Below are positions 1-6,789 of a stretch of 10,379 bases of DNA, in pieces (positions within the stretch are counted from its first letter, which is position 1; every line of letters starts with the position of its first letter). A program made the translations under genes and the position numbers. The stretch is taken from positions 1-10,379 of the forward strand of contig CASEDW010000261.1 in NCBI GenBank assembly GCA_949286775.1. The letters run 5' to 3'. The stretch is from an uncultured Eubacteriales bacterium (lineage in GTDB: Bacteria > Bacillota > Clostridia > Lachnospirales > Lachnospiraceae). The notes under the pieces are model-generated. The model saw only the letters and a program-made list of their open reading frames with translations. It did not search any database and was not told the origin of the DNA.

Positions 1-29
1 GCGATAAATAAAGCCTTAAAAAAAGACAT
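1..29 (-). CDS. cobS: Partial cobS-like gene (adenosylcobinamide-GDP ribazoletransferase), 5' end only
   Basis: An ATG at 29-27, one base after the cobU stop codon, opens a frame reading MSFFKALFI before the window ends. An AGGAG lies 10 bases upstream (40-44), inside the end of cobU. CobS proteins commonly begin with a short stretch of this kind (a few residues, then FKAL and a hydrophobic helix). Genes for CobU, CobS and CobT, which assemble the nucleotide loop of cobalamin in the inner membrane, are very often adjacent. The match is only nine residues, so the call rests mainly on context. CobS would join adenosylcobinamide-GDP (from CobU) to alpha-ribazole phosphate (from CobT). Confidence 0.68.
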
Positions 30-30
30 G

Positions 31-579
31 TCAGTTTATCTCCTGTTTCAGATTTATGGGAATACCGGCGACCGTTTCCCAGACTTCATCCGCTTTTTCA
101 GCTAAAAAAGCGTTTATCTTTCCGAGTGAACGGATGTATGAAAGGGTGCTATCGTCGTAAGGCACGCCGTCGTCAAAAATGTTATTGGATACGATAACAA
201 GCTCTTCAAAGTTATTGTCAAGCTCACAGATATCGCCGCAGATTTTACTGACAACCTCATCTTCGGAAATGATTTTTCCACCCTTAAACATCTCATTTGC
301 CGCAAGATTCGACATACACTCAAGAAGAGCCGCTCTTTTGCCATTTTTTTCTGTTTTTTGCAGACATTTTGCTATATCTTCCGGCTGTTCAATTGTAAAA
401 AAGCCCTTTCCGGCGCGCATCTTTCTGTGATTTTCGACGATCTTTTCTTCCCGTTTCCCATAAATTTTCATAGTAGCGAGATAATTCATTTTGAGATTTT
501 TTTCTTCGCTTATATCTTTTATCTTTTTTTCGGCAAAAGCGGATTTTCCGCTTCCGCTTCCTCCTAAAATCAGTATCAT
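31..579 (-). CDS. cobU: CobU: adenosylcobinamide kinase / adenosylcobinamide-phosphate guanylyltransferase
   Basis: This is the cytoplasmic bifunctional enzyme that phosphorylates adenosylcobinamide and then transfers GMP to it, giving adenosylcobinamide-GDP for CobS. The 182-residue product has the family's usual length. It begins with the P-loop GGSGSGKS (residues 6-13). His51, in the stretch HRKMRAGKGF, fits the histidine that carries GMP in the family. LLECMSNLAANE follows near residue 88, and the C-terminus has the typical AEKADEVWETVAGIP pattern. I chose the ATG at 577-579 because the protein then starts MILILGGSGSGKS, as CobU proteins do. A TTG 11 codons further upstream is in frame but lies in an RNA hairpin. 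The ribosome binding site is weak (AAAGAG). The gene follows cobT after 57 bases, and a cobS-like start follows it after one base. Confidence 0.95.
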   Translation of the reverse strand: MILILGGSGSGKSAFAEKKIKDISEEKNLKMNYLATMKIYGKREEKIVENHRKMRAGKGFFTIEQPEDIAKCLQKTEKNGKRAALLECMSNLAANEMFKGGKIISEDEVVSKICGDICELDNNFEELVIVSNNIFDDGVPYDDSTLSYIRSLGKINAFLAEKADEVWETVAGIPINLKQEIN

Positions 580-646
580 CACTTTCTCTTTCTGACGCAC
601 TTGCTGCGTCAATAATGGTAAATTTTGAAAGTTTTTTCAAACTTTC
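580..646 (-). promoter_or_regulatory. Two-hairpin leader element of cobU (copy B of a repeat)
   Basis: On the transcribed strand the first hairpin has stems GAAAGTTT and AAACTTTC around the tetraloop GAAA (646-627). It contains the last codons and the TGA of cobT. A linker follows, then a second hairpin with stems TGACGCA and TGCGTCA around GCAAG (611-593). Thirteen bases, GAAAGAGAAAGTG, separate this from the cobU ATG and contain the only ribosome binding site, AAAGAG. The same arrangement occurs before cobT with compensatory base changes, which argues that the RNA structure is under selection. Function is unknown; control of translation initiation, RNA processing or a dispersed repeat are all possible. 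Confidence 0.7.
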
Positions 647-1713
647 GCCTCAAACCGTGTATACTGCTCGATCGCAAGATCATCAAATGACAGCTGTTCT
701 TTAAATATCGAAAGCGCCGTGTCGCAGAGCTGACAGAACATAACTGCGCCTGTTCCCTCTCCCAGAGCCATATGTGCATCGATCACAGGCTTTATGCCAA
801 GCTCGTTTAGCACAAGCTTTGCCGCTGGCTCTCCGCTTATATGAGAACCGAAAATATAATTCTTCACCTCTTCAAACAGCCTAACGGCGCAAAGCGCGGC
901 AACAGAAGATATCACTCCGTCAATGACAACAGGCATCCTGTAATATGCTCCCCCTATCATAACGCCCGCCATGCCTGCAATATCAAATCCGCCTACGCAT
1001 GCCATTACATCAAGTACGTTTTTATTGTATAGATCGTATTTATTAATAGCGGCGTCGATGACTTTTTCTTTTTTCGCCAATCCGCTGCTGCTAAGCCCCG
1101 ACCCTTTTCCGGCTGTCATCGCCGCAGGAACTTTTAAAAGCGAAGCGGCCACGGCAGCGCTTGTCGTCGTATTTCCGATTCCCATTTCGCCGGTGCAAAG
1201 CACTTTATATCCGTTATCTTTAGCGTATCCCGCCATCTCGATTCCGGCTTCTATGGCAGATAAAAGCTCTTCTTTTGACATGGCAGGTTCTTCGGCAAAA
1301 TTTTTTGTTCCTTTGGCGATCTTTTTATCTATGAGTCCATCGACCTTTTCATCGGTATTAATCCCTATGTCCACCGGAAACACCTGTATACACGACATTT
1401 TCGACATTTTGCATACGGATGAAGTCTTTTTTGCCATCGCTTTTGCTACGGCAAGAGTCACCTCCTGCCCCGACTGGCTTATGCCCTCTTTTACGACTCC
1501 ATTGTCGGCGCACATCACTATAACGGCTTTTTTCACGATATCGATATTTTCATCCTCAAGGATTGCGCCCATTTTCGATAATACTTCTTCAAATACTCCA
1601 AGAGAATCCAGCGGTTTTGCCACCGCGTCCCATTTTGATTTAATCAGGCCATATAATCCACTGTCCAGCTTATTTAATTTAATTTCACCTGAAAGAAGTT
1701 TTTTTATGATCAT
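637..1713 (-). CDS. cobT: CobT: nicotinate-nucleotide--dimethylbenzimidazole phosphoribosyltransferase
   Basis: CobT transfers phosphoribose from nicotinate mononucleotide to a benzimidazole-type base, giving alpha-ribazole 5'-phosphate, the lower-ligand half of cobalamin. The 358-residue product matches the family's length. Visible family motifs are CADNGVVKEGISQSGQEVT (68-86), the phosphate-binding GEMGIGNTTTSAA (175-187), a CVGGFDIAGMAG run (239-250) and ALGEGTGA (316-323), in which Glu319 fits the catalytic glutamate. The ATG at 1711-1713 is chosen because an in-frame TTG 11 codons upstream sits inside a hairpin stem and gives an N-terminus (TRQARQKEK) foreign to the family. The start has a weak AAAGAG site. 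cobQ ends 71 bases upstream. The base actually used cannot be read from the sequence. Confidence 0.95.
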   Translation of the reverse strand: MIIKKLLSGEIKLNKLDSGLYGLIKSKWDAVAKPLDSLGVFEEVLSKMGAILEDENIDIVKKAVIVMCADNGVVKEGISQSGQEVTLAVAKAMAKKTSSVCKMSKMSCIQVFPVDIGINTDEKVDGLIDKKIAKGTKNFAEEPAMSKEELLSAIEAGIEMAGYAKDNGYKVLCTGEMGIGNTTTSAAVAASLLKVPAAMTAGKGSGLSSSGLAKKEKVIDAAINKYDLYNKNVLDVMACVGGFDIAGMAGVMIGGAYYRMPVVIDGVISSVAALCAVRLFEEVKNYIFGSHISGEPAAKLVLNELGIKPVIDAHMALGEGTGAVMFCQLCDTALSIFKEQLSFDDLAIEQYTRFEAKV

Positions 1714-1774
1714 TATTTTCTCTTTCTGACGCGCCTGCCGCGTCAATTATAGTAGATTTGGAAGTTCACTTCCG
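1714..1774 (-). promoter_or_regulatory. Two-hairpin leader element of cobT (copy A of a repeat)
   Basis: The cobQ-cobT gap holds a first hairpin GGAAG-TGAA-CTTCC (1773-1760), an AT-rich linker, and a second hairpin with stems TGACGCG and CGCGTCA around GCAGG (1745-1727). Thirteen bases, GAAAGAGAAAATA, then lead to the cobT ATG. The block aligns with the cobU leader over about 65 bases with a one-base gap. In the second hairpin the seventh pair is G-C here and A-T there. In the first, the second pair is G-C here and A-T there. A TATAAT-like string sits in the linker, but I see no matching -35 and it is not conserved in the other copy. Confidence 0.7.
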
Positions 1775-1784
1775 AACTGATCTT

Positions 1785-3278
1785 TTATCGTCGATCCGCT
1801 TTATAAGAAATATGGGCTTCAGAGAGCATTTCATATATCGCTTTCATGTCCATATTTTTTCGTATAATATCCGCAAGCCTGTCGTATTCATGCTCTTTTA
1901 ATATATCGTAGTCAACGGCGCTGCCATCAAGCTTAACGCCCTTTCTGTCAGCTAATGCGTTTACTATCTCAGAAGCTATGCAGCCTTTGTCAAATATGGA
2001 ATGTACATACGTGCCATATATATTTTTATTCTGAACCACAACAGGAAGTTTTTCATCGGCGTCTCTATCAGTATACACGGTTTTACCCATATGGATCTCG
2101 TATCCTGCAAATTCCAAGTCTGACAGTTTTTCGAATATCCCCGACAGAATATTAATTTTCCCCTCTGTCTGCCTCCTCGTTTTTTCAGAAAGCAGCTTAG
2201 TTTTTACAGCCAGCATTTCCATTCCTCGCATTGATCCACCTTCTTCAACGCAGTCAGGATCTTCAATCATATTCCCCAGCATCTGATATCCGCCGCAGAT
2301 ACCGAATACAGGTATCGACTCTGAGAGCTTCTTCAGGGCAGCTTCCATTCCTGACTTCCGCATCCACTTTAAATCGCCCATGGTATTTTTACTTCCTGGA
2401 AGAACTATCATGTCAGGATTTCCAAGCTCAGACGGATTATTTACATACCGCACAGTAACGCCGTCTATCTGCTCGAAAACATTGAGATCAGTAAAATTTG
2501 AAATTCTCGGATATCTGATGACCGCTATATCTATCAGACCTGACGCTTTTCTGTCAAACCGTTCAGTTAAGCTGTCCTCATCTTCCAGCTTAAGTTCCGC
2601 ATACGGAACTACGCCCACAACAGGCGTTTTGCCTCTTTCTTCAAGCATAACTATTCCTGAGTCAAGCAGCGATGCGTCACCCCTGAATTTGTTTATTACA
2701 AGACCTTTTACCCTGTTTTTCTCATCGTCCTCAAGAAGCATTAAAGTTCCGAGAAGCTGCGCGAATACGCCTCCTCTGTCAATATCTCCCACAAGAATAA
2801 CCGGCGCGTCAACAAGCTTGGCCAGTCCCATATTTACGATATCGTCTTTTTTAAGATTGATCTCGGCAGGACTTCCGGCGCCTTCAATCACTATGATATC
2901 CGCCATATCTTCCAGTTTATTAAACGCCTTTATGATATCAGGAATCAGAGCTTTTTTATACGCGAAGTAATCGGCTGCGCTCATGTTTCCCATGACTTCT
3001 CCGTTCACGATCACCTGAGAGCCCGTATCATTCGTCGGCTTTAAAAGTATAGGATTCATGCATACATCAGGTTTAACTCCTGCCGCCTCCGCCTGCATAA
3101 CCTGAGCCCGACCCATCTCAAGGCCGTCTTCCGTTATATAAGAATTGAGAGCCATGTTCTGGGATTTAAAAGGAGCCACCCTGTATCCGTCCTGTTTAAA
3201 TACCCTGCACAGTCCCGCCGCTATCAGACTTTTTCCGGCGTTCGACATAGTGCCCTGAACCATTATCACTTTAGCCAT
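1785..3278 (-). CDS. cobQ: CobQ/CbiP: cobyric acid synthase (glutamine-hydrolysing)
   Basis: This cytoplasmic enzyme amidates side chains b, d, e and g of the corrin ring with ammonia from glutamine, using ATP, and gives adenosylcobyric acid. The 497-residue product is of normal length. The N-terminal dethiobiotin-synthetase-like ATPase domain shows GTMSNAGKS (9-17), FKSQNMALNSY (37-47) and EGAGSPAEINL (132-142). The C-terminal class I amidotransferase domain shows LPGSKNT (293-299), the nucleophile Cys328 in GICGGYQMLG, YEIHMG (393-398) and His426 in GTYVHSIFD. The start codon overlaps the end of the ATPase gene by 8 bases and has a GGAAG site about 7 bases upstream, so the two are probably translationally coupled. 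Salvage of incomplete corrinoids or de novo synthesis would both use it. Confidence 0.96.
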   Translation of the reverse strand: MAKVIMVQGTMSNAGKSLIAAGLCRVFKQDGYRVAPFKSQNMALNSYITEDGLEMGRAQVMQAEAAGVKPDVCMNPILLKPTNDTGSQVIVNGEVMGNMSAADYFAYKKALIPDIIKAFNKLEDMADIIVIEGAGSPAEINLKKDDIVNMGLAKLVDAPVILVGDIDRGGVFAQLLGTLMLLEDDEKNRVKGLVINKFRGDASLLDSGIVMLEERGKTPVVGVVPYAELKLEDEDSLTERFDRKASGLIDIAVIRYPRISNFTDLNVFEQIDGVTVRYVNNPSELGNPDMIVLPGSKNTMGDLKWMRKSGMEAALKKLSESIPVFGICGGYQMLGNMIEDPDCVEEGGSMRGMEMLAVKTKLLSEKTRRQTEGKINILSGIFEKLSDLEFAGYEIHMGKTVYTDRDADEKLPVVVQNKNIYGTYVHSIFDKGCIASEIVNALADRKGVKLDGSAVDYDILKEHEYDRLADIIRKNMDMKAIYEMLSEAHISYKADRR

Positions 3279-4368
3279 TTTGTTCTTCCTGCCTTTTTTC
3301 AGCTATATTTATCAGTTCTTCAAGTTTTTTATTCATCTTTCCGATCTTCGGCGCGGTATTTATAATCTTCTCACATGAATTCATACATGCAACCGCCCTT
3401 TCAAATGTTTCGTCTGAAATCTCTTCAAAAGGTTGTTCCGTGATCACCTCGGCAGCTAAAAGGCGCGCGAGCCTGTAATCGATATCATTTGTATAAAGTA
3501 TACCCGCCGCAAACGGTATATTTTCTTTCTGGAGTTTTCTGAACACCGGAATTCCCGTCCCGCCTCCTGCGATAACAAAAACCTTCGGCTTTCTGCCCTC
3601 AGGCTTTGAAAGTTCAATATTTCCCAGCAGCGGATCGAAAAATCCTTTTTTTATGTCATAGAGTTCCCTGATATTCGATTCCTCAAAGATCTCTTCAGGT
3701 TTACCGAACCCAAACAGTTCTTTTCCCTTGACAGTCACAATCCTGTCGGCAACCTTTTCAGCCAGATCGATCTCATGAAGAGAAGTCAGAACAGTGATCT
3801 TCTTTTTCCTTGCTAAATTTGTCAGAATCGTCAGAAGTTCAAGCTTGTGCTTGACGTCAAGAAAACTCGTCGGCTCGTCAAGAAGTATTATTTCAGGCTC
3901 CTGACAGAGCGCTCTTGCCAGAAGTATCCTCTGTCTCTGTCCGTCACTTATCCTGTTAAAATCTTTATAGGCGATGTCAAAGGCCTGAACAGTTTCAAGA
4001 GCCTCGTTTATTTTCTCCTCGTCTTTTTCTGTCAGAAAGCCCAGACGTCCGGTATAGGGGTATCGGCCTGTGGCCACTATATCTCTGCATGTCATCAGTT
4101 CGACTTTGATTCTCTCCGTCAGGATCACCGCCATTTTTGACGACAGTTCTTTAAAGCTGTACTTATGGATATCGCGTCCATCTAATATGATCTTTCCTGA
4201 AATAATATCTAGTTCCCGCGCTATACTCTTTAATATAGTCGATTTTCCCGCTCCGTTTGGTCCTATCAGAGCTACGATCTCGCCCTTTTTTATGTCTATG
4301 TTTATGTCGTCTACAACGCTTTGATTATTGTAACCGACTGAAAGATGTTCCAGTTTGAGATAATCCAT
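3271..4368 (-). CDS. ABC transporter ATPase (BtuD/FecE type) with extra C-terminal domain
   Basis: This is the energy-coupling subunit of the neighbouring FecCD-type importer. Residues 1-255 are a typical FhuC/BtuD-like ATPase: Walker A GPNGAGKST (36-44), signature ISDGQRQR (140-147), Walker B IILLDE (160-165), D-loop SFLD (168-171) and switch His198. The usual Q-loop glutamine is absent: the aligned position after MAVIL is Thr84. Residues from about 260 to 365 form an extension that ordinary members of the family lack. It begins with a beta strand and Gly-rich turn (KVFVIAGGGTGIPVF, 262-276), later has ACMNSCEK (327-334), and ends in a charged helix. It looks Rossmann-like, and I do not recognise a named family. 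The gene lies 9 bases after the permease and overlaps cobQ by 8 bases. A corrinoid substrate is inferred from context. Confidence 0.92.
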   Translation of the reverse strand: MDYLKLEHLSVGYNNQSVVDDINIDIKKGEIVALIGPNGAGKSTILKSIARELDIISGKIILDGRDIHKYSFKELSSKMAVILTERIKVELMTCRDIVATGRYPYTGRLGFLTEKDEEKINEALETVQAFDIAYKDFNRISDGQRQRILLARALCQEPEIILLDEPTSFLDVKHKLELLTILTNLARKKKITVLTSLHEIDLAEKVADRIVTVKGKELFGFGKPEEIFEESNIRELYDIKKGFFDPLLGNIELSKPEGRKPKVFVIAGGGTGIPVFRKLQKENIPFAAGILYTNDIDYRLARLLAAEVITEQPFEEISDETFERAVACMNSCEKIINTAPKIGKMNKKLEELINIAEKRQEEQNG

Positions 4369-4377
4369 TTTCCCCGG

Positions 4378-5436
4378 TCATCCTCTCTTTCTTCTCAGCA
4401 TCATATAAATAACGACAGGCGCTCCGAAAAGCGATGTAACCGTACTGATATTTAACTCCAACGGTGAAAAAGCTGTTCTCGCTATCAGATCGCTTATCAT
4501 GCAGAAAACGGATCCTCCCAGAAAAACAGCCGGTATAACGACTATGGGCTTAGAAGTATTTAAAATTCTTTTTATCAGAAACGGAACCGCAATTCCGACA
4601 AAGGAGATCGGGCCTGCAAATGCCGTAACAACAGCCGCGAGAAGACTCGACATTACAATCAGAAGCACCCTGAATTTTTTAATGTCCACGCCCATACTCT
4701 GAGCATAAGCTTCTCCAAGCTGATAAGCTCCTAAAGGTTTTGCCATCATAAAACAGATGACAAAAGAAACTCCGACTACTAAAAGCGCCACGTAGAAATT
4801 GCTCCACGTCATTCCCGAGAAGCTTCCGTTCGACCAGTTGTGCAGATTCGCGATATCCGAATCCTCAGCGAAGGTAATCAGAAAATCAGTTATGGCAGTA
4901 CAGATATAGCCGAGCATTATTCCCGCCACAAGAAGAGTCGCCATGTTCCGAATCCTTCTTGAAAACAGCAGGACAAATCCCAGGGAAAGAAACGCCCCGA
5001 TAAACGCCGCAAAAATCAGAATATATGACGATATCATTCCTATTTTGTTGATAAATAATATCATCGTGACGGCGACCGTCATCTTAGCGCCTGATGAAAT
5101 CCCAAGTACAAAAGGCCCCGCGATCGGATTCTCAAAAAATGTCTGAAGCAGGAAGCCCGCCAGCGACAGCGCTCCTCCCAAAACAGCGGACATGAGGATC
5201 CTGGGAAGGCGTATTTTCATTATGATATTTACCTGTGTCTGCTCTCCCTCACCTGTAAATATTATCCTGACAATATCCGGGACTGAAATTTTTACATTTC
5301 CGGTGTTTATATTTAAAACGACGATAAATAAAAACGCCGCCGCCAGCAGGACGAAAACCGCCGTATAACGAAGCCTTCTTTTTCTGCTTTCGTTTTTATC
5401 CGTAATTAAAATCTGTTCATTCATATAAGTTTTCAT
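4378..5436 (-). CDS. FecCD/BtuC-family ABC transporter permease
   Basis: This is the membrane channel subunit of a cobalamin/siderophore-type importer, expected to act as a dimer. The 352-residue product has a basic cytosolic N-terminus (KNESRKRRLR), a first membrane helix at about 24-42, and around ten hydrophobic segments in all. Family hallmarks are RLPR (76-79), LAGFLLQ (92-98), NPIAGPFVLGISSGA (103-117), GPISFVGIAVP (265-275), the DLIAR motif (316-320) and a final GAP before the last helix (338-340). After GIAVP most relatives have a His; here it is Phe276. The start at 5434-5436 has no good ribosome binding site close by: an AAGGA lies about 18 bases upstream at the end of the binding-protein gene. 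A second ATG four codons later is no better. The partners are the adjacent lipoprotein and ATPase, and corrinoid is the likely cargo from context. Confidence 0.93.
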   Translation of the reverse strand: MKTYMNEQILITDKNESRKRRLRYTAVFVLLAAAFLFIVVLNINTGNVKISVPDIVRIIFTGEGEQTQVNIIMKIRLPRILMSAVLGGALSLAGFLLQTFFENPIAGPFVLGISSGAKMTVAVTMILFINKIGMISSYILIFAAFIGAFLSLGFVLLFSRRIRNMATLLVAGIMLGYICTAITDFLITFAEDSDIANLHNWSNGSFSGMTWSNFYVALLVVGVSFVICFMMAKPLGAYQLGEAYAQSMGVDIKKFRVLLIVMSSLLAAVVTAFAGPISFVGIAVPFLIKRILNTSKPIVVIPAVFLGGSVFCMISDLIARTAFSPLELNISTVTSLFGAPVVIYMMLRRKRG

Positions 5437-5457
5437 TAAACTTTATTTTAAATTTCC

Positions 5458-6789
5458 TTACATTTTTGATAAGAAAGTCATTTCATCAGGGCTGCCGTCT
5501 GTTATCATGATATTTATATCTTTTATCATACGGCCTACAATATCCGTAGACTGATAAAATGATTTTCCCGTATTCCATACATTGCCGTTCTTTACCGCTT
5601 TAAAATCTTTAAACAGCTCGTTCTTTTTTATCAGATCATCTATTGATTTTACGCTTGTATCTATTGAACCGTTGTATATGAGGTAATCCGCGTCCACTGC
5701 CGAAGCGTAAAAGTCTTCCATCGTTATAGGAATAGATGCGCTGGCGCCTTCTATCTGTTCAAAGTTGTACTGCGCTCCGGCGAGCTCTATCATTTTAGGG
5801 ATGTAATCCGATGAGCCTCTGACTACCGCGGAGCCGTCGGTATTAATATAGAAAAACGCGACTTTCTTTCCAGTGTTTCCAACTCTCTCAAGCTCTTCGA
5901 TGATCCTTGACTCTTCATCAAAAAACTTTTCCGCTTCCTCCTGTTTTCCGGTTAAAACGGCATACATCTTAATCCACTCGGTTCTTCCCAGAGGATGATC
6001 TTCATAGCTGGATCTGTCCACAAGCACAGGTATATCCAGATCCTCGATCATCTCTTTTACTTTAGGAGTATGATATATCATCGTCGATTCAACTGCAAGA
6101 TCACAATCTTCTTCAATCATGGTTTCATAATCCGGCTCACTGTAATTTCCCGCGTAAATTATATCGCCGTTCTGCATCGCTTCCGCCGGCGCGTCAATAT
6201 ACCAGCCGGATTCCCTGATGCCGCTCATTCTGATATTGTCAAGCGAATCAACGGCCGCGAACAGCGACATGGCAGACGTCGCGGCAAGATATATATTGTC
6301 GAGCGGCTGCTTAAGAATAATAATATCCTCGTCAAGATTTTCAGGCGCTTCCTCATCCTCAGGAACAACCAGATATCTTCCGCTCTCCGGTATATCAATA
6401 AGAGAATAGCCGCCTTCATAGTTGTCGATCGTAAAGCACTGAGCATAATCAAGCTCCGTGCTTCCGATATATTCAAGGCCGTCGATCTCAACTGCGGGCT
6501 CCGCTTCAGCCTTCACGGTCTCATCCGCGTCTTTATCCTTCGACGCCGCTTCATCTGACGCAGCTTGTGTTTCTCCGGACACAGCTTCTGTTTCTGCGGA
6601 CTCCGTTTCTGCTTCTCCGGACACAGCTTCTGTTTCAGATATTTCAGACGAATCTTCCGCCGCAGAGCTCTCCGCATTTTTCTGAACATCTTCAGAAGCT
6701 GCTTTCTGTCCGCAGCCCGACAGCGCCATACCTGACGCCGTCACTGCTGATAAAATAAATACCGTAAATCTTTTATTCATGCGTATCAT
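5458..6789 (-). CDS. BtuF-like corrinoid/metal-chelate binding lipoprotein of the ABC importer
   Basis: This is the substrate-binding subunit, anchored to the outer face of the membrane. The N-terminus is a lipoprotein signal: basic start, hydrophobic stretch and lipobox LSGC with Cys26. Residues 27-98 form an acidic Ser/Glu/Ala spacer with TEAVSGE twice. The binding part runs from about 100 to 443: first lobe with YLVVPEDEEAP (139-149), NIYLAATSAMSLF (165-177) and AGNYSEPDYE (213-222); the hinge region with DRSSYEDHPLGRTEWIKMYAVL (258-279, split here by Leu267); second lobe from about 308 (VAFFYINTDGS) to 443. The layout is that of TroA/BtuF-type proteins with one long connecting helix. The first ATG has GAGGAG five bases upstream and overlaps the previous stop codon as ATGA, so coupled translation is likely. 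The substrate is inferred as a corrinoid from the flanking cob genes; a siderophore or haem cannot be excluded. Confidence 0.9.
   Translation of the reverse strand: MIRMNKRFTVFILSAVTASGMALSGCGQKAASEDVQKNAESSAAEDSSEISETEAVSGEAETESAETEAVSGETQAASDEAASKDKDADETVKAEAEPAVEIDGLEYIGSTELDYAQCFTIDNYEGGYSLIDIPESGRYLVVPEDEEAPENLDEDIIILKQPLDNIYLAATSAMSLFAAVDSLDNIRMSGIRESGWYIDAPAEAMQNGDIIYAGNYSEPDYETMIEEDCDLAVESTMIYHTPKVKEMIEDLDIPVLVDRSSYEDHPLGRTEWIKMYAVLTGKQEEAEKFFDEESRIIEELERVGNTGKKVAFFYINTDGSAVVRGSSDYIPKMIELAGAQYNFEQIEGASASIPITMEDFYASAVDADYLIYNGSIDTSVKSIDDLIKKNELFKDFKAVKNGNVWNTGKSFYQSTDIVGRMIKDINIMITDGSPDEMTFLSKM
6571..6636 (-). repeat. 24-base exact repeat in the lipoprotein spacer
   Basis: The same 24-base string occurs at 6571-6594 and 6613-6636, 42 bases apart. 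It encodes the repeated ETEAVSGE segment of the spacer between lipid anchor and binding domain. The repeat keeps the frame, so slippage would change spacer length by 14 residues without breaking the gene. Confidence 0.8.

Noticed and set aside
580..612. Upstream in-frame TTG start for cobU, giving an 11-residue N-terminal extension
   Set aside because: The codon lies at the base of a hairpin stem with no ribosome binding site, and the extension comes before the normal MILILGGSGSGKS start of the family.
971..1729. 252-codon open frame on the plus strand opposite cobT
   Set aside because: It mirrors the codon pattern of the well-supported cobT gene, has a Ser/Ile/Phe-rich composition typical of antisense frames, and resembles no known protein.
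1714..1746. Upstream in-frame TTG start for cobT, giving a nearly identical extension
   Set aside because: The similarity of the two extensions is explained by the repeated leader element; the internal ATG gives the usual CobT length.
1746..1751. TATAAT-like string on the minus strand between cobQ and cobT, as an internal promoter
   Set aside because: There is no -35 box at the right distance upstream, TTGACG lies on the wrong side, and the string is not kept in the second copy of the element.
2380..2970. 196-codon open frame on the plus strand opposite cobQ
   Set aside because: Antisense shadow of cobQ, with a Ser-rich product and no ribosome binding site or conserved motif that I can see.
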